DNA of 64,000 nt from Tolypothrix bouteillei VB521301 (GTDB lineage Bacteria; Cyanobacteriota; Cyanobacteriia; Cyanobacteriales; Nostocaceae): assembly GCF_000760695.4 (NCBI RefSeq), contig NZ_JHEG04000001.1:7563617-7627616 (forward strand), given 5' to 3'. The translations under genes were made by a program, and so were the position numbers. Under the pieces are notes generated by a model. That model was not told the origin of the DNA and searched no databases. It saw only the letters and a program-made list of their open reading frames with translations. Positions 1-8,777 of the stretch are shown piece after piece (positions within the stretch are counted from its first letter, which is position 1; each line of letters opens with the position of its first letter).

Positions 1-55
1 AATCAGTGTAAACTCTATTTTAATCTTGCTACGGATATAACTCTGGAGAACAAGA

Positions 56-835
56 ATGATTCTTCTCAATGCACCTCAAGTTTTAGCGATCGCTGGAGAG
101 AATGCGGTTCCCATCTCACAATTACCAAAGGTGTGGCAAGACATTGCTACGGGAGAGCCTAGCTTTGGACTGACAAGCCGCCAGAGCTATGTTGAGATGG
201 CGCAGTTGTTCCAGTACAAGTTAGAACAGGGTGATGTTGACCTGTTTGACGAACGCCCAGAACTGGCTCGTCTCAAGCCAGCATTTACTGAGATATTTGG
301 ACAGTTAGCAAAAGAAACACTAGAATTTTACGGACAAGACTTTAAGATTGAGCGATACCCCGATTTTTCAGAAGTCGTTCGTGAATTTGAGTCAAAAGGA
401 ACGGAGTGGGCGAACGAACTGAAGGTCGCTCGAATCGCACAAGAACTGTTTCAAGAATTTGGTTACGAACTTCCTGCAAGCTTTTACCAAGTTCACCTTG
501 CGCCTATTTACAGAGATACTGTATTTGAAGAACGTGCTCTGAGATTCGATCCCCGCGATCGCGAACACAAACGTGGATGGGATGCCGTGTTGCATGCAGG
601 AAAAGTCTTTGCAGTGCAAATGAAAATACAAAGCATCGCTTCCAAATACGGTTTTACCTATCAACATGGTTGCGGCTGCGAGTCTCACTTATCTTCTATT
701 GACCAAGCACGGGGCGCATTTGAGTACGAATTGAATCCTGAAAAGCGCCAACGTTGGATTCGCAGTTTTATCTGGACAGCATGGTACGAATACGCCTTTT
801 TCCCCATAGTACCCAACACCAGATACTTGGTTTAA
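56..835 (+). CDS. Conserved protein of unknown function, 259 aa
   Basis: I do not recognise this family. The protein is soluble-looking, with no signal peptide or membrane segment, acidic and helical in its first half. The second half has a Cys-Gly-Cys cluster near residue 207 (HGCGCESH), with two flanking histidines, that could bind a metal. The ATG start is supported by a GGAG ribosome binding site about 7 bases upstream. The gene stands alone and is followed by a strong terminator. Function unknown; that it is a real gene is quite certain from length, start signal and terminator. Confidence 0.75.
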   Translation: MILLNAPQVLAIAGENAVPISQLPKVWQDIATGEPSFGLTSRQSYVEMAQLFQYKLEQGDVDLFDERPELARLKPAFTEIFGQLAKETLEFYGQDFKIERYPDFSEVVREFESKGTEWANELKVARIAQELFQEFGYELPASFYQVHLAPIYRDTVFEERALRFDPRDREHKRGWDAVLHAGKVFAVQMKIQSIASKYGFTYQHGCGCESHLSSIDQARGAFEYELNPEKRQRWIRSFIWTAWYEYAFFPIVPNTRYLV

Positions 836-904
836 TTTGGCTAGACTGAGGAGCAAACGATACCTTAAGCCCGTGTTCCCTATATCTTAAGGTAGTCTAG
901 CGCT

Positions 905-939
905 AAAGCTCTCTCCTATATTAGGAGAGAGCTTTTTTT
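905..939 (+). terminator. Rho-independent terminator after the first gene
   Basis: A perfect 14-bp stem (AAAGCTCTCTCCTA at 905-918 pairing with 922-935) closes a TAT loop and runs into seven T residues. It lies 70 bases after the stop of the 56-835 gene. The short A run at the other side means it may also end transcripts of the converging gene at 970-2022. Confidence 0.9.
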
Positions 940-969
940 GCATTTCATTAATTGTGTGTCAGAGCCAAT

Positions 970-2022
970 TTATTTCCTATAAAGTTTTGGCGGTGTGATA
1001 GCTCGTAATAGATCGGGAGAAGGTACAGCATCCTTAACATTTATCTTGCGAGGAATAACTTTTTCTTGAAAATAAAAGTCAGCAACTTGCTGTTGTTCAG
1101 CAATGATAGAAGGTGTGAGTGCTCTTAACCGACGAACGGCTCTACGTGTCACTGTTTCTAAAACTGATGGCTCAATTTTTACTTCAGAAGCAAGCGCTTT
1201 AGCCGCTTCCGCTGGGTTGTTATCAGCCCATTCTCCTATTTTGTTTGCTTCTTCTAAAAACGCTCGCACCAATTCGGGATTTTCCGAGACAAATTGACGT
1301 CTGGCAATATAAAATCCATTCAAGGTATTAATACCACTTGCATTTCTCAAATTCCGAATAGGAATACTTTTTTCCACAAGAGCTAAAAAGGGATCGCCAG
1401 CGACCCACACCTCAACCTTGTCTTGAATAAAAGCATCGCGGGCTTCCGAGGGAGTTAAACCAACGACTTGAACATCACTAATTTTTAAATTTGCCTCTTT
1501 CAATGCTTTTGCTAGTAAATAATGGGCATTCGATCCCCTCTGAAAGGCAACTTTTTTGCCTTTTAAATCTGACAATTTTTTAATCGGAGAATTCGCTCTT
1601 ACCACAATACCCTGACCCAAACCTTTACTAGGTGTGCGTCCGGCAATATAAATAACTTCTGTGATACCCGCTGCTTGGGAAAATATTGGTGGTGTCTCTC
1701 CTACACTACCGATATCTACTTTACCTGCATTCATTGCTTCTATTAACTGCGGTCCTGCAGGAAATGGACCTACCCAATTCACCGTTACACCTAATGCCTT
1801 AAACCGTGGCTCGACAGCTTTTTTAGCTTTAACTATATCCCCAGAGGTTTGGTAAGCCAAATTAATGACTTTTGACTTAAATCCTCCTGGTTTTGTTTGT
1901 GCTTGAGTACTTTGGATTTGATTACCTGCCAAAGATGTAGATAGTGCAAAAAATCCTACCATCGTATATTGCACAATCCGCTTTAATGCCGTGCGACGTT
2001 GTGGAAGAAATGGTATTTTCAT
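970..2022 (-). CDS. ssuA: Aliphatic sulfonate ABC transporter substrate-binding protein, SsuA-like
   Basis: Periplasmic binding protein of the SsuA/NrtA-like NMT1 superfamily, expected to deliver alkanesulfonates (or a similar organosulfur compound) to an ABC importer. The 350-aa length fits. The N-terminus is a signal peptide: basic residues, then a hydrophobic stretch (YTMVGFFALSTSLAG) and a likely cut near residue 40 (TQAQT). Family motifs include GKVDIGSVGETPP and KGKKVAFQRGSNAHYLL. No permease or ATPase gene is next to it, so it is an orphan here. The cysteine synthase gene 1.1 kb upstream gives a loose sulfur context. The exact ligand is inferred from family resemblance. Confidence 0.85.
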   Translation of the reverse strand: MKIPFLPQRRTALKRIVQYTMVGFFALSTSLAGNQIQSTQAQTKPGGFKSKVINLAYQTSGDIVKAKKAVEPRFKALGVTVNWVGPFPAGPQLIEAMNAGKVDIGSVGETPPIFSQAAGITEVIYIAGRTPSKGLGQGIVVRANSPIKKLSDLKGKKVAFQRGSNAHYLLAKALKEANLKISDVQVVGLTPSEARDAFIQDKVEVWVAGDPFLALVEKSIPIRNLRNASGINTLNGFYIARRQFVSENPELVRAFLEEANKIGEWADNNPAEAAKALASEVKIEPSVLETVTRRAVRRLRALTPSIIAEQQQVADFYFQEKVIPRKINVKDAVPSPDLLRAITPPKLYRK

Positions 2023-2496
2023 AACTTTTCAAACAGCCTCTTAGATGCTCAAAAAAATTTTCCCTGCCTTCGGTCCGGCAGAGTAACAGCCATAAATTTT
2101 GGTTTTTTTCACCAAGGTTATCAATAGATTAGAAGTCAAAATATCTTAAAATCGATTGATTTACCGTATTTTTAGTGATACCAAAAAATCTTTCCATAGT
2201 TTGATGTAAAATGCAAGTAGTTCACCAGACATGAATGCTACGAAAAGGAAAAGACCTCAACCCCAATTCCATCTTTATCTATACAGTTCAATTCTCTATG
2301 AATTTAAGAGGCGGGTAAGGATGCCTACCTCTTAACATAGATGCGAGAATTTAGTATACAAATCTTAATCTTTAGGCTATCAAGTTAAACGTTTCAGCAA
2401 AATCTGCACAGGTTGAGCAAAATTAATCAAGCTTTTGACAAGAAGTGAAGGCTACACTCAACGTGTTCCTGCACTAGAAATTGTGATTGGTTGTTT
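2023..2496. other. Intergenic, divergent upstream region
   Basis: This 474-bp AT-rich stretch separates the divergent ssuA-like gene and the multicopper oxidase remnant, so it should hold the ssuA promoter. A short GC-rich inverted segment (TGCC..GGCA) sits near 2067-2085. I see no gene, riboswitch or RNA that I can support. Confidence 0.4.
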
Positions 2497-3007
2497 ATGA
2501 CATACTCTCAAAATCAACGATCTATCTTGACCCGTCGTTACTTTTTAGGTCTTGCAGGACTGACCGCAGGTGGAGCAGCCTTTGTTACAGGTTACCATGC
2601 TTTATTCAATCAGTCTGGAGTACGGGCAAAGAAATCCGGACAACATTTGCCCGAACCAGAATTGTTACGCGTGCAACGCCTCGAACCTGATTTTGTAGAA
2701 GCTGAGATTGTCGCTAGCCACGCGTCTGTTGTTTTAGCAGGAATCAGAGTACAACCTTAATAGTATAATCCACCCATTCCACTTACACACCTATCCCTTT
2801 CAAATACTTGCAAGGCAAGATGCAGAATCTGGCACTTGGCTACCTGAACCATTCCGGGCATGGCGCGATAATATTAACGTACCCGGTCACTCCAAAGTGC
2901 GAATCGCTGTACCGTTCCGCGATTTTACTGGCAAAACCGTGTTTCATTGCCATATTTCTGAACACGAAGACAGAGGAATGATGGGAATACTTGAGGTTGA
3001 GGCATAA
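2497..3007 (+). pseudogene. Multicopper oxidase remnant with internal deletion
   Basis: The first piece (2497-2760) encodes a twin-arginine signal (TRRYFLGLAGLTAGG) and the start of a multicopper oxidase, then hits a stop. A second piece in another frame (from about 2771 to the TAA at 3005-3007) encodes the C-terminal copper site: HPFHLHTYPFQ at its start and HCHISEHEDRGMMG near its end, the type 1/type 3 copper ligands of laccase-like enzymes. These segments are normally separated by several hundred residues from the N-terminus, so the cupredoxin middle is missing and the two remaining parts are out of frame. The gene is therefore dead. When whole it would have been a Tat-exported oxidase of the CueO/laccase type. 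The ATG at 2497 is used rather than the upstream TTG. Confidence 0.88.
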
Positions 3008-3123
3008 CCTTTCATCTATTGAAGGTCAATGTGAGTAGCTCACGAACCTTATCTGGGACCTACCTCAGTACTTCCATCTGGCAAAATAGTATACCAGCAA
3101 AAAATGTATTAATTTTCACTAAC

Positions 3124-4059
3124 CTATTTACTTAGAAACATGGGCGTACTGAGATAACGTTCGCCAAAAGAAGGCTGTATCATCACGATCAAACGCCCTG
3201 CATTTTCCGGACGTTGAGCAACCTGTATTGCCGCACACAAAGCAGCACCAGAAGAAATACCAGACAACAAACCCTCCTCTGTTGCTAGTCTTCGCCCGAA
3301 AGCCATTGCTTGCTCGTCACTCACTTTAATCACTTCATCGATCAAATCTCTGCGGAGAACCTCTGGGATAAATCCTGCACCAATACCTTGAATTTTATGC
3401 GCTCCTGGTTCACCTCCAGATAAAACTGGGCTGTTCGCTGGTTCTACTGCGATCGCTTTAAAACTGGGCTTGCGTTCTTTAATAACTTCAGTAATTCCAG
3501 TAATTGTTCCGCCCGTACCAACACCTGCAATAATAAAATCCACTTCCCCATCTGTATCTGCCCAAATTTCCTCAGCTGTGGTTTGTTTGTGAATTTTGGG
3601 ATTAGCAGGATTGCAAAACTGTTGCAACATAACAGCGCCTGGAGTGGTAGCAACAATTTCTTCTGCTTTGCGAATTGCTCCTCGCATGCCCTCAGTTCCC
3701 GGAGTCAATTCCAAAGAAGCACCATAAGCTTGTAACATAGCACGTCGCTCCTGGCTCATAGTTTCAGGCATTGTCAGAATCAAACGATAACCGCGTGCGG
3801 CTGCTACCATCGCCAGCCCAATCCCCGTATTACCAGATGTAGGCTCCACTAAAATATTTTTTCCGGGCTCAATCACCCCCCCTTCCTCTGCTGCTTTTAC
3901 CATACTTGCAGCAATACGATCTTTTACGGAGGCGGCGGGATTCATCCCCTCTAGTTTCACCACAATTTGAGCCACACATCCTTCAGACTGAGGTATTTTA
4001 TTTAACTGAACTAAAGGAGTTCGTCCAATGACTTCTGTAATATCACGAGCAATTCGCAT
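3124..4059 (-). CDS. cysK: Cysteine synthase (O-acetylserine sulfhydrylase)
   Basis: PLP enzyme making cysteine from O-acetylserine and sulfide in the cytoplasm. The 311-aa length is typical. Visible motifs: the PLP lysine in NPAASVKDR (about residue 46), the substrate loop [12 protein letters not shown], the phosphate-binding [10 protein letters not shown], and [12 protein letters not shown]. The C-terminal segment reads [13 protein letters not shown] where many relatives have PDSGERYLST, a mild deviation. It is a single gene preceded by simple GGGGATGAG repeats. Assigned confidently to the CysK/CysM family; CysK versus CysM specificity is not proven. Confidence 0.94.
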   Translation of the reverse strand: MRIARDITEVIGRTPLVQLNKIPQSEGCVAQIVVKLEGMNPAASVKDRIAASMVKAAEEGGVIEPGKNILVEPTSGNTGIGLAMVAAARGYRLILTMPETMSQERRAMLQAYGASLELTPGTEGMRGAIRKAEEIVATTPGAVMLQQFCNPANPKIHKQTTAEEIWADTDGEVDFIIAGVGTGGTITGITEVIKERKPSFKAIAVEPANSPVLSGGEPGAHKIQGIGAGFIPEVLRRDLIDEVIKVSDEQAMAFGRRLATEEGLLSGISSGAALCAAIQVAQRPENAGRLIVMIQPSFGERYLSTPMFLSK

Positions 4060-4588
4060 TCATCTGCTCCTAAAAATAAATTGGGGACAAGGGAGATAAC
4101 GGGGATGAGGGGGATGAGGGGGATGAGGAAGAACTACTAATAACTATTCCAAATTTCTAATCCACAATTTGCTCATCCAAAAGTGTCAAGCCCTAATTGT
4201 ATTATCTGTACGGGTTTTATGATGGCTATTTATTAAGGTTTTAGCTGTAGCGAATGAGTGTATAGCAAAAAAACTTGAGTACACAAATGCTAGAACCTCT
4301 TTTTAGAAAAACTAGTACCCAACAACTAAAAGACTAGAACCCATAACCCCAAATAATCTTACAACTCTTATTGAGTAAACCTTCCACAGATTGAGTACAA
4401 CTCTAATTAATTTAATTAACTTGAATCCAGTTGAGTAAAAGTACTCTGAAACAGCCCTCCTGATATAAAAGCTATAGGATTTACGCAGAGATTCCCCTCT
4501 ACCCCCCTATATTCTAAAGCGAAAGCTAAGGAGATAGGGGGGGCTTCTTCAAACAGTTAACCATTAACTACTAACTGTTAACTGATAT
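4060..4588. other. Intergenic region with two inverted repeats
   Basis: No gene seen. It carries the GGGGATGAG repeats, an inverted repeat CCCCCCTAT/ATAGGGGGG (4502-4510 with 4534-4542) and a second one AACAGTTA/TAACTGTT (4552-4559 with 4572-4579) ending just before the next start codon. The second could act as an operator or an RNA hairpin in the leader of the gene at 4589; that is only inference. Confidence 0.5.
4097..4130. repeat. Short tandem repeat GGGGATGAG
   Basis: About three and a half copies of the 9-mer GGGGATGAG lie just upstream of the cysK start. Such simple repeats are common between genes in filamentous cyanobacteria. No function is claimed. Confidence 0.7.
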
Positions 4589-5017
4589 ATGAAATCTAAA
4601 TTTGTTCAATTCTTCACGGTTTGTTTTGTTACCTTTGTCGTACTTTCTCCAGCGCTAGTGGTGTTTAGCATAATTTGGGAACGACATACAGAACTCGTGC
4701 AAATACGAGCATTAAGCTGTGAAATCGATAAGAGTCGTGAAAACTCAGTTCAATTAGCACCCATGCAAAAAAGTAAAAACTCTTATCCCGATAAATCTCA
4801 AACACAATTATTTGATACTAAATTTACTAACCAATCCTTAATTTCTTTAGAAAAACATCAAATTGTTACAATATTACAATTTCTTTTTCTATTTTTTCCT
4901 ATCTTTATAGGAGTGTTCGTTATCTTATACGATAAGTATCTTATTTATCGAACAGTTACCTTTCAGCAAAAAGTAGAAATGCTGGAAAGGATTTGGCAAC
5001 AAAATATTGAGCAATAA
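4589..5017 (+). CDS. Small membrane protein with two transmembrane segments, unknown function
   Basis: A 142-aa protein with a hydrophobic segment at about residues 8-30 and another at about residues 93-113 (LQFLFLFFPIFIGVFVIL). A polar, roughly 60-residue loop lies between them and a helical tail follows (VTFQQKVEMLERIWQQN). It is first in a tight row of three small genes (gaps of 6 and 9 bases) that is probably one operon. No family recognised. Confidence 0.7.
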   Translation: MKSKFVQFFTVCFVTFVVLSPALVVFSIIWERHTELVQIRALSCEIDKSRENSVQLAPMQKSKNSYPDKSQTQLFDTKFTNQSLISLEKHQIVTILQFLFLFFPIFIGVFVILYDKYLIYRTVTFQQKVEMLERIWQQNIEQ

Positions 5018-5023
5018 AAAGTT

Positions 5024-5326
5024 ATGTCAGAACCAATTTCAGAACCAATTTCCGAGCAGTCTTTAGAAGAACGTCATAAATTGTATTGCGAACTTATTGA
5101 GAAATTGCTCCGTTGTCCTAACGGTCAAGAACCAGAAATTTTAGAAGCTCATTTAGAATTAATCGATCCTGGTTTAATACAAACAATGTTACAGGTAGCC
5201 ACTGGATTTGCACATCAAGGCAATCAAGATGGTGCAAAATTTCTCATCCATGTTACAAAAGAACTTTCCAAACAACTCGGACTCTATCCTGAAATTCCAA
5301 ATACCAAAGAAGTAGGAAAGGAGTAA
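5024..5326 (+). CDS. Small helical protein resembling a cyanobacterial N-terminal module of TPR/CHAT proteins
   Basis: The 100-aa protein begins with a doubled SEPI motif and then has YCELIEKLLRCPNGQEPEILEAHLELIDPGLIQTM. This resembles a helical segment often found at the N-terminus of cyanobacterial TPR and CHAT-domain proteins, where it looks like an adaptor. Here it stands alone. It lies 6 bases after the membrane protein gene and 9 bases before the next gene, so the three are probably co-transcribed. Resemblance is from memory of the family pattern and no function is established. Confidence 0.65.
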   Translation: MSEPISEPISEQSLEERHKLYCELIEKLLRCPNGQEPEILEAHLELIDPGLIQTMLQVATGFAHQGNQDGAKFLIHVTKELSKQLGLYPEIPNTKEVGKE

Positions 5327-5335
5327 CAAAGAACA

Positions 5336-5647
5336 ATGCTCTTGACTGAAATTGACGCAGGGCTCATCGCGTTAGAATTTCTCATGGCTGAGTGGAATAT
5401 CTCTGATGAGGACAGACAGTGGTTTGTCATTGTTAATTCTCGTCTTATCGGTCAGTCTTGGTATGTTGTGGAACTATCTGTAGCAGGGCTACCCGATCGC
5501 TGGTACATTCAAGTCTACGATACTGGAGTATGCGATCCAAACTATACCTTTATCTCTCCTATTCGTGGTTTGGAAGGGTATGATGACCTGAAAGATTTGC
5601 CCTATCTCGTCGCTGAGGTGTTGGTGTCGGAACGCAATATTCGGTGA
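5336..5647 (+). CDS. Conserved hypothetical protein, 103 aa
   Basis: A small acidic protein, last of the 4589-5647 row. The sequence alternates beta-like segments (WFVIVNSRLIGQSWYVVELSVAGLPDRWYIQVYDTG), suggesting a compact beta sheet. No catalytic motif, signal peptide or membrane segment is visible. The close spacing to the preceding gene argues for a shared role with the membrane protein and the helical module. Function unknown. Confidence 0.65.
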   Translation: MLLTEIDAGLIALEFLMAEWNISDEDRQWFVIVNSRLIGQSWYVVELSVAGLPDRWYIQVYDTGVCDPNYTFISPIRGLEGYDDLKDLPYLVAEVLVSERNIR

Positions 5648-6052
5648 CGGCGACAAAATAATTCGTAATTCGTAATAAAAAGAATTCAAGTATGAATTAC
5701 GATTGCTAAGGGAGCGCCCTCTTTTAGCAAATTGTCCTCAGAATAGAATTCTAAAACTACACAAACAAAGCCTCCCTACGTGGACTTGAGAGCGAGTCTG
5801 CGTAGGTGAGCTTAGTCTGTAAAGCCGCGATTTCAATCGCTGATTTTCTTTAAAATTCTTTCAATAATCTATTGAAAGATTATGTATTTTGTTAATTTTT
5901 AAACTATAGTTAAACTTGGTATTTTTCACTCTTATTAAAAATAAAAAATAAATTCTTAAATTTGTAATGATTTCAATACTTTTTCATGGAAATATAACAA
6001 ACTTATGTTATATTAAGTAAAGTGATAATCCCTACAAATATCACCTTCTGTA
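5648..6052. other. Intergenic region with a cyanobacterial-type palindromic repeat
   Basis: Holds no gene that I can support. Around 5765-5835 lies a GC-richer segment (CCTACGTGGACTTGAGAGCG then TCTGCGTAGG) with the arms CCTACG/CGTAGG, which looks like a dispersed intergenic repeat. The remainder is very AT-rich and is presumably the promoter region of the gene at 6053. Confidence 0.45.
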
Positions 6053-6388
6053 ATGATTAGTGAAGACATTCTAACCCAAGAATTTCTCCGGGTCGTCAAT
6101 CACTATTACCCAAAAGTAGGGGAATTATTAGACGGTTGCTATGTGAAAGTTATCTCTACTTACTGGGGACGACCTCCCAAGCGCTTGCTATATTTGGGAA
6201 TTTATTGCTCTGACAACATAATGCACCACGTGCAATCTCATAAGGAAATACTCCGAGAAATTGCAGAAAACATGGGGCTTGTTCAGGTAGTTTTCCTAAA
6301 CGCAACGCGGCTGCTACGCGATCCAATGTCCAAGCTGAAAGACGCACATCCTCGCTTGTGGTTGGATTTGCACTGGGTTTCTACCTAG
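6053..6388 (+). CDS. Conserved hypothetical protein, 111 aa
   Basis: A 111-aa soluble protein with no recognised domain. It has a central beta-like stretch (CYVKVISTYWGRPPKRLLYLGIYC) and a C-terminal helix. It ends 22 bases before the flavin oxidoreductase gene, so the two may share a transcript. Function unknown. Confidence 0.6.
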   Translation: MISEDILTQEFLRVVNHYYPKVGELLDGCYVKVISTYWGRPPKRLLYLGIYCSDNIMHHVQSHKEILREIAENMGLVQVVFLNATRLLRDPMSKLKDAHPRLWLDLHWVST

Positions 6389-6410
6389 GAAGACAGTTAG
6401 GACGCTTGCA

Positions 6411-7415
6411 ATGAAAACTGGACTTTTTTGTAACTACGAAAACCATCACCAAAACTCCCATCTTGCTATTAAAGAGCAAGTTACGCTGATACAATACGCT
6501 GAAAGTTTGGGTTTTCAAGAAGCCTGGATTTCAGAGCATCATTTCAGTGAATTCAATCTCAGCTCGTCAATTATGGTGTTGATAGCACACTTAGCAGGTG
6601 TGACTTCAACAATCAAGCTGGGTACGGCTGCGGTTTTATTACCGTTTCATAACCCAATCCGAGTGGCGGAAGACATTGCTACATTGGACAATCTGTGTAA
6701 TGGAAGGCTCTTATTTGGAGTCGCCAAAGGGGGACCATTTCCAGATCAAAACAAGCATTTCGCCATACCTATGAGTGAATCTCGCCCCAAAATGCTTGAG
6801 GCGATGGCTTTGATTCATCAGCTTTTGTATGAAACGGATGTATCGTTCAAGGGACGGTACTATCAGTGCGATCGCATTACAGTTTACCCAAAACCATTGC
6901 AAAAAGAAGTTCCAGTTTATATCGCAAGCGGTGATGAAGATGCTATTGCTTTCGCAGCACAACATTCCTTTGCTTTGATGGGAGGACCCCCGTTTTCCCT
7001 TGAAAGATTGAAGAAAACAGTTAGCCAATATCGTACCTTAAATTTCGGTGGTACTGAGAACTTGATGCTAGCACGCTTTTTCTATGTCGCTAAGACTTAT
7101 GATGAAGCCGTCAGTGAGGCTTTACCTTTCATTCGCAAATTCAGTATGAAAATGAAAGCCAACACTGCTCGAGTGATACAGAACAGCCCAAATCAAAACC
7201 TGAAGCCTTTCGATCGCACAAACATCTGCTTTGATGAGGACTACTTAATTGAAAACTCTATTATTGGAGACGTTAAGACTTGTCGCGATAAAATCAAAAG
7301 ATTTCAGGATGAACTGAATTTAGGGACTTTAGCACTGAAACCTTCATCTTTTAATTTGCAAAAAAATCTAGAGAGTTTAACGCGCTACAACCAAGAAGTG
7401 CGGAACTACGTCTAG
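6411..7415 (+). CDS. LLM-class flavin-dependent oxidoreductase (luciferase-like)
   Basis: The 334-aa protein fits the bacterial luciferase-like monooxygenase superfamily, TIM-barrel enzymes using FMNH2 or F420. Family signs are the N-terminal alternation, AESLGFQEAWISEHHF (conserved EHH near residue 45), IKLGTAAVLLPFHNPIRVAEDIATLDNL, and GRLLFGVAKGG. Its substrate cannot be told from sequence. The upstream 111-aa gene (22 bp away) and the downstream 123-aa gene (56 bp away) run in the same direction but show no metabolic link. Confidence 0.88.
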   Translation: MKTGLFCNYENHHQNSHLAIKEQVTLIQYAESLGFQEAWISEHHFSEFNLSSSIMVLIAHLAGVTSTIKLGTAAVLLPFHNPIRVAEDIATLDNLCNGRLLFGVAKGGPFPDQNKHFAIPMSESRPKMLEAMALIHQLLYETDVSFKGRYYQCDRITVYPKPLQKEVPVYIASGDEDAIAFAAQHSFALMGGPPFSLERLKKTVSQYRTLNFGGTENLMLARFFYVAKTYDEAVSEALPFIRKFSMKMKANTARVIQNSPNQNLKPFDRTNICFDEDYLIENSIIGDVKTCRDKIKRFQDELNLGTLALKPSSFNLQKNLESLTRYNQEVRNYV

Positions 7416-7471
7416 AGCTTAAACTTAAGGCACTTAAATAAACCTTAGCTATTAGCTAGAAGGGGTAAGTT

Positions 7472-7843
7472 ATGATGAAGAGACCCTTCCTCCCCCCGGA
7501 AGATATGCCACCCACTGAAGCAACGCAAATAGATAGAATCCTGCGTTGGCAATTAGAACGCTCCACGGGTAGATGCTTCTTTGAAGCATGCGATCGCATC
7601 ACGCGAGCATTACTCTATAGTTGTCAGTGGTATATTACCACAAACGATGGTATTTTGACCTTAGTTATCGATTGTCCTGATATAGTTACCTATTGGCATA
7701 TAGTCAGCAATATTCCACAGATAGGAAATCGGCTAGAGAGGTTTGCTAGCAATGCAAAAATTACTGTCCATCCTCCCTTTGGCAAAGGCGCACCGATTGA
7801 AGTGAGTGTGAATGAGATATCAGCTTATAGAGATTGGCTTTAA
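7472..7843 (+). CDS. Conserved hypothetical protein, 123 aa
   Basis: No family recognised. The protein starts with a proline-rich segment (RPFLPPEDMPP), followed by helical and beta segments (GILTLVIDCPDIVTYWHIV) and a short basic, glycine-containing C-terminal part. An AAGGGG-type ribosome binding site precedes the ATG by about 9 bases. A weak terminator follows within 30 bases, so this is probably the end of the transcription unit. Confidence 0.65.
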   Translation: MMKRPFLPPEDMPPTEATQIDRILRWQLERSTGRCFFEACDRITRALLYSCQWYITTNDGILTLVIDCPDIVTYWHIVSNIPQIGNRLERFASNAKITVHPPFGKGAPIEVSVNEISAYRDWL

Positions 7844-7869
7844 TCAGTAACCAACTACCAGTAACCAGT

Positions 7870-7899
7870 AACCAGTAATAATAGGTTACTGGTTTTGTT
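7870..7899 (+). terminator. Weak terminator built from CCAGTAA repeats
   Basis: AACCAGTAA (7870-7878) pairs with TTACTGGTT (7886-7894) around a 7-base loop and is followed by a T-rich tract. The left arm belongs to a run of CCAGTAA heptamers starting near 7857. Good stem, imperfect T run. Confidence 0.55.
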
Positions 7900-8026
7900 G
7901 TACTGACGTGAGATATATAGACAACATTACAAAAACTCAGCCGCTCATAGTCGATGGAATGCTATGATTAGGTGTTTGTCGTAGATACCATTAAAACTAT
8001 AACTTCGGGTTGATTGAGGGTAGAAT

Positions 8027-8653
8027 ATGACCCAAGCTTTATCAAAAACAGTAACATTTGATGAATTTATCGAATGGTATCCAGAAAATTCAGACCACAA
8101 ATACGAATTACATGATGGTGTAATTGTTGAAATGCCTAAACCGACAGGACCGCATTCGGAAGTTGCAGGGTTGCTCAACGGCGAGTTATTTATAGAAATT
8201 CGCCGCTCTTCACTACCTTACTTCATTCCCAAAGAATGTGTTATTAAACCAAGAGATAATAGTGGTTATGAACCCGATATTATTGTTTTAGATAAACAAC
8301 AAGTTTCCAATCATGAATCTCGTTGGAAAAAAGAGTCTATCATTACACGAGGCGATTCGGTTCGACTAGTAGTTGAAGTGGTTTCAACTAACTGGGAAGA
8401 TGATTACGCTTTGAAATTAGAGGAATATGAATTGTTTGGCATTTGCGAATACTGGATTGTGGATTACCTTGCTCTTGGTGGTAGGCGATTTATTGGCAAT
8501 CCCAAGCAAAAAACTATTTCAGTTTACTCATTGGTTGAGGGTATTTATCAACTTAACCAGTTTAGAGGTGACGACCGCATCGTGTCTCCAACATTTCCTG
8601 GGCTGACTTTAACTGCAAGACAAGTTTTTGATGCAGGTAGTAGTATACCGTAA
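8027..8653 (+). CDS. Uma2-family endonuclease-like protein (DUF820)
   Basis: A 208-aa member of the Uma2 (DUF820) family, a PD-(D/E)XK nuclease fold hugely expanded in cyanobacteria and of unclear role. Visible nuclease-type residues: the family N-terminus FDEFIEWYPENSDHKYELHDG, the acidic residue in YEPDIIVLD (about residue 85), and the E of VVEVVSTNW (about 122). Closely similar paralogues lie at 29248-29889 and 58201-58830. It stands alone, and cellular function is unknown. Confidence 0.88.
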   Translation: MTQALSKTVTFDEFIEWYPENSDHKYELHDGVIVEMPKPTGPHSEVAGLLNGELFIEIRRSSLPYFIPKECVIKPRDNSGYEPDIIVLDKQQVSNHESRWKKESIITRGDSVRLVVEVVSTNWEDDYALKLEEYELFGICEYWIVDYLALGGRRFIGNPKQKTISVYSLVEGIYQLNQFRGDDRIVSPTFPGLTLTARQVFDAGSSIP

Positions 8654-8732
8654 GTTTGGTCAGATTCCTGACTTATTGTTTCCAGGCTTTTGAAAATGAG
8701 AGATTTAAACTCAGTTATTCCACCAATAGAAT

Positions 8733-8777
8733 CCTTAAGGAAGTCAGGAATCTAACTTTTCACAAATGATTTAAGGC
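8733..8777. repeat. Dispersed intergenic repeat, copy 1
   Basis: The segment reading AAGTCAGGAATCTAAC...ACAAATGATTTAAGGCTGCT strongly resembles 24768-24812 (AAGTCGGGGATCTAAAC...ACGAATGATTTAGGATTGCT). Both lie just downstream of genes. This is a dispersed non-coding repeat of unknown type. Confidence 0.6.
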
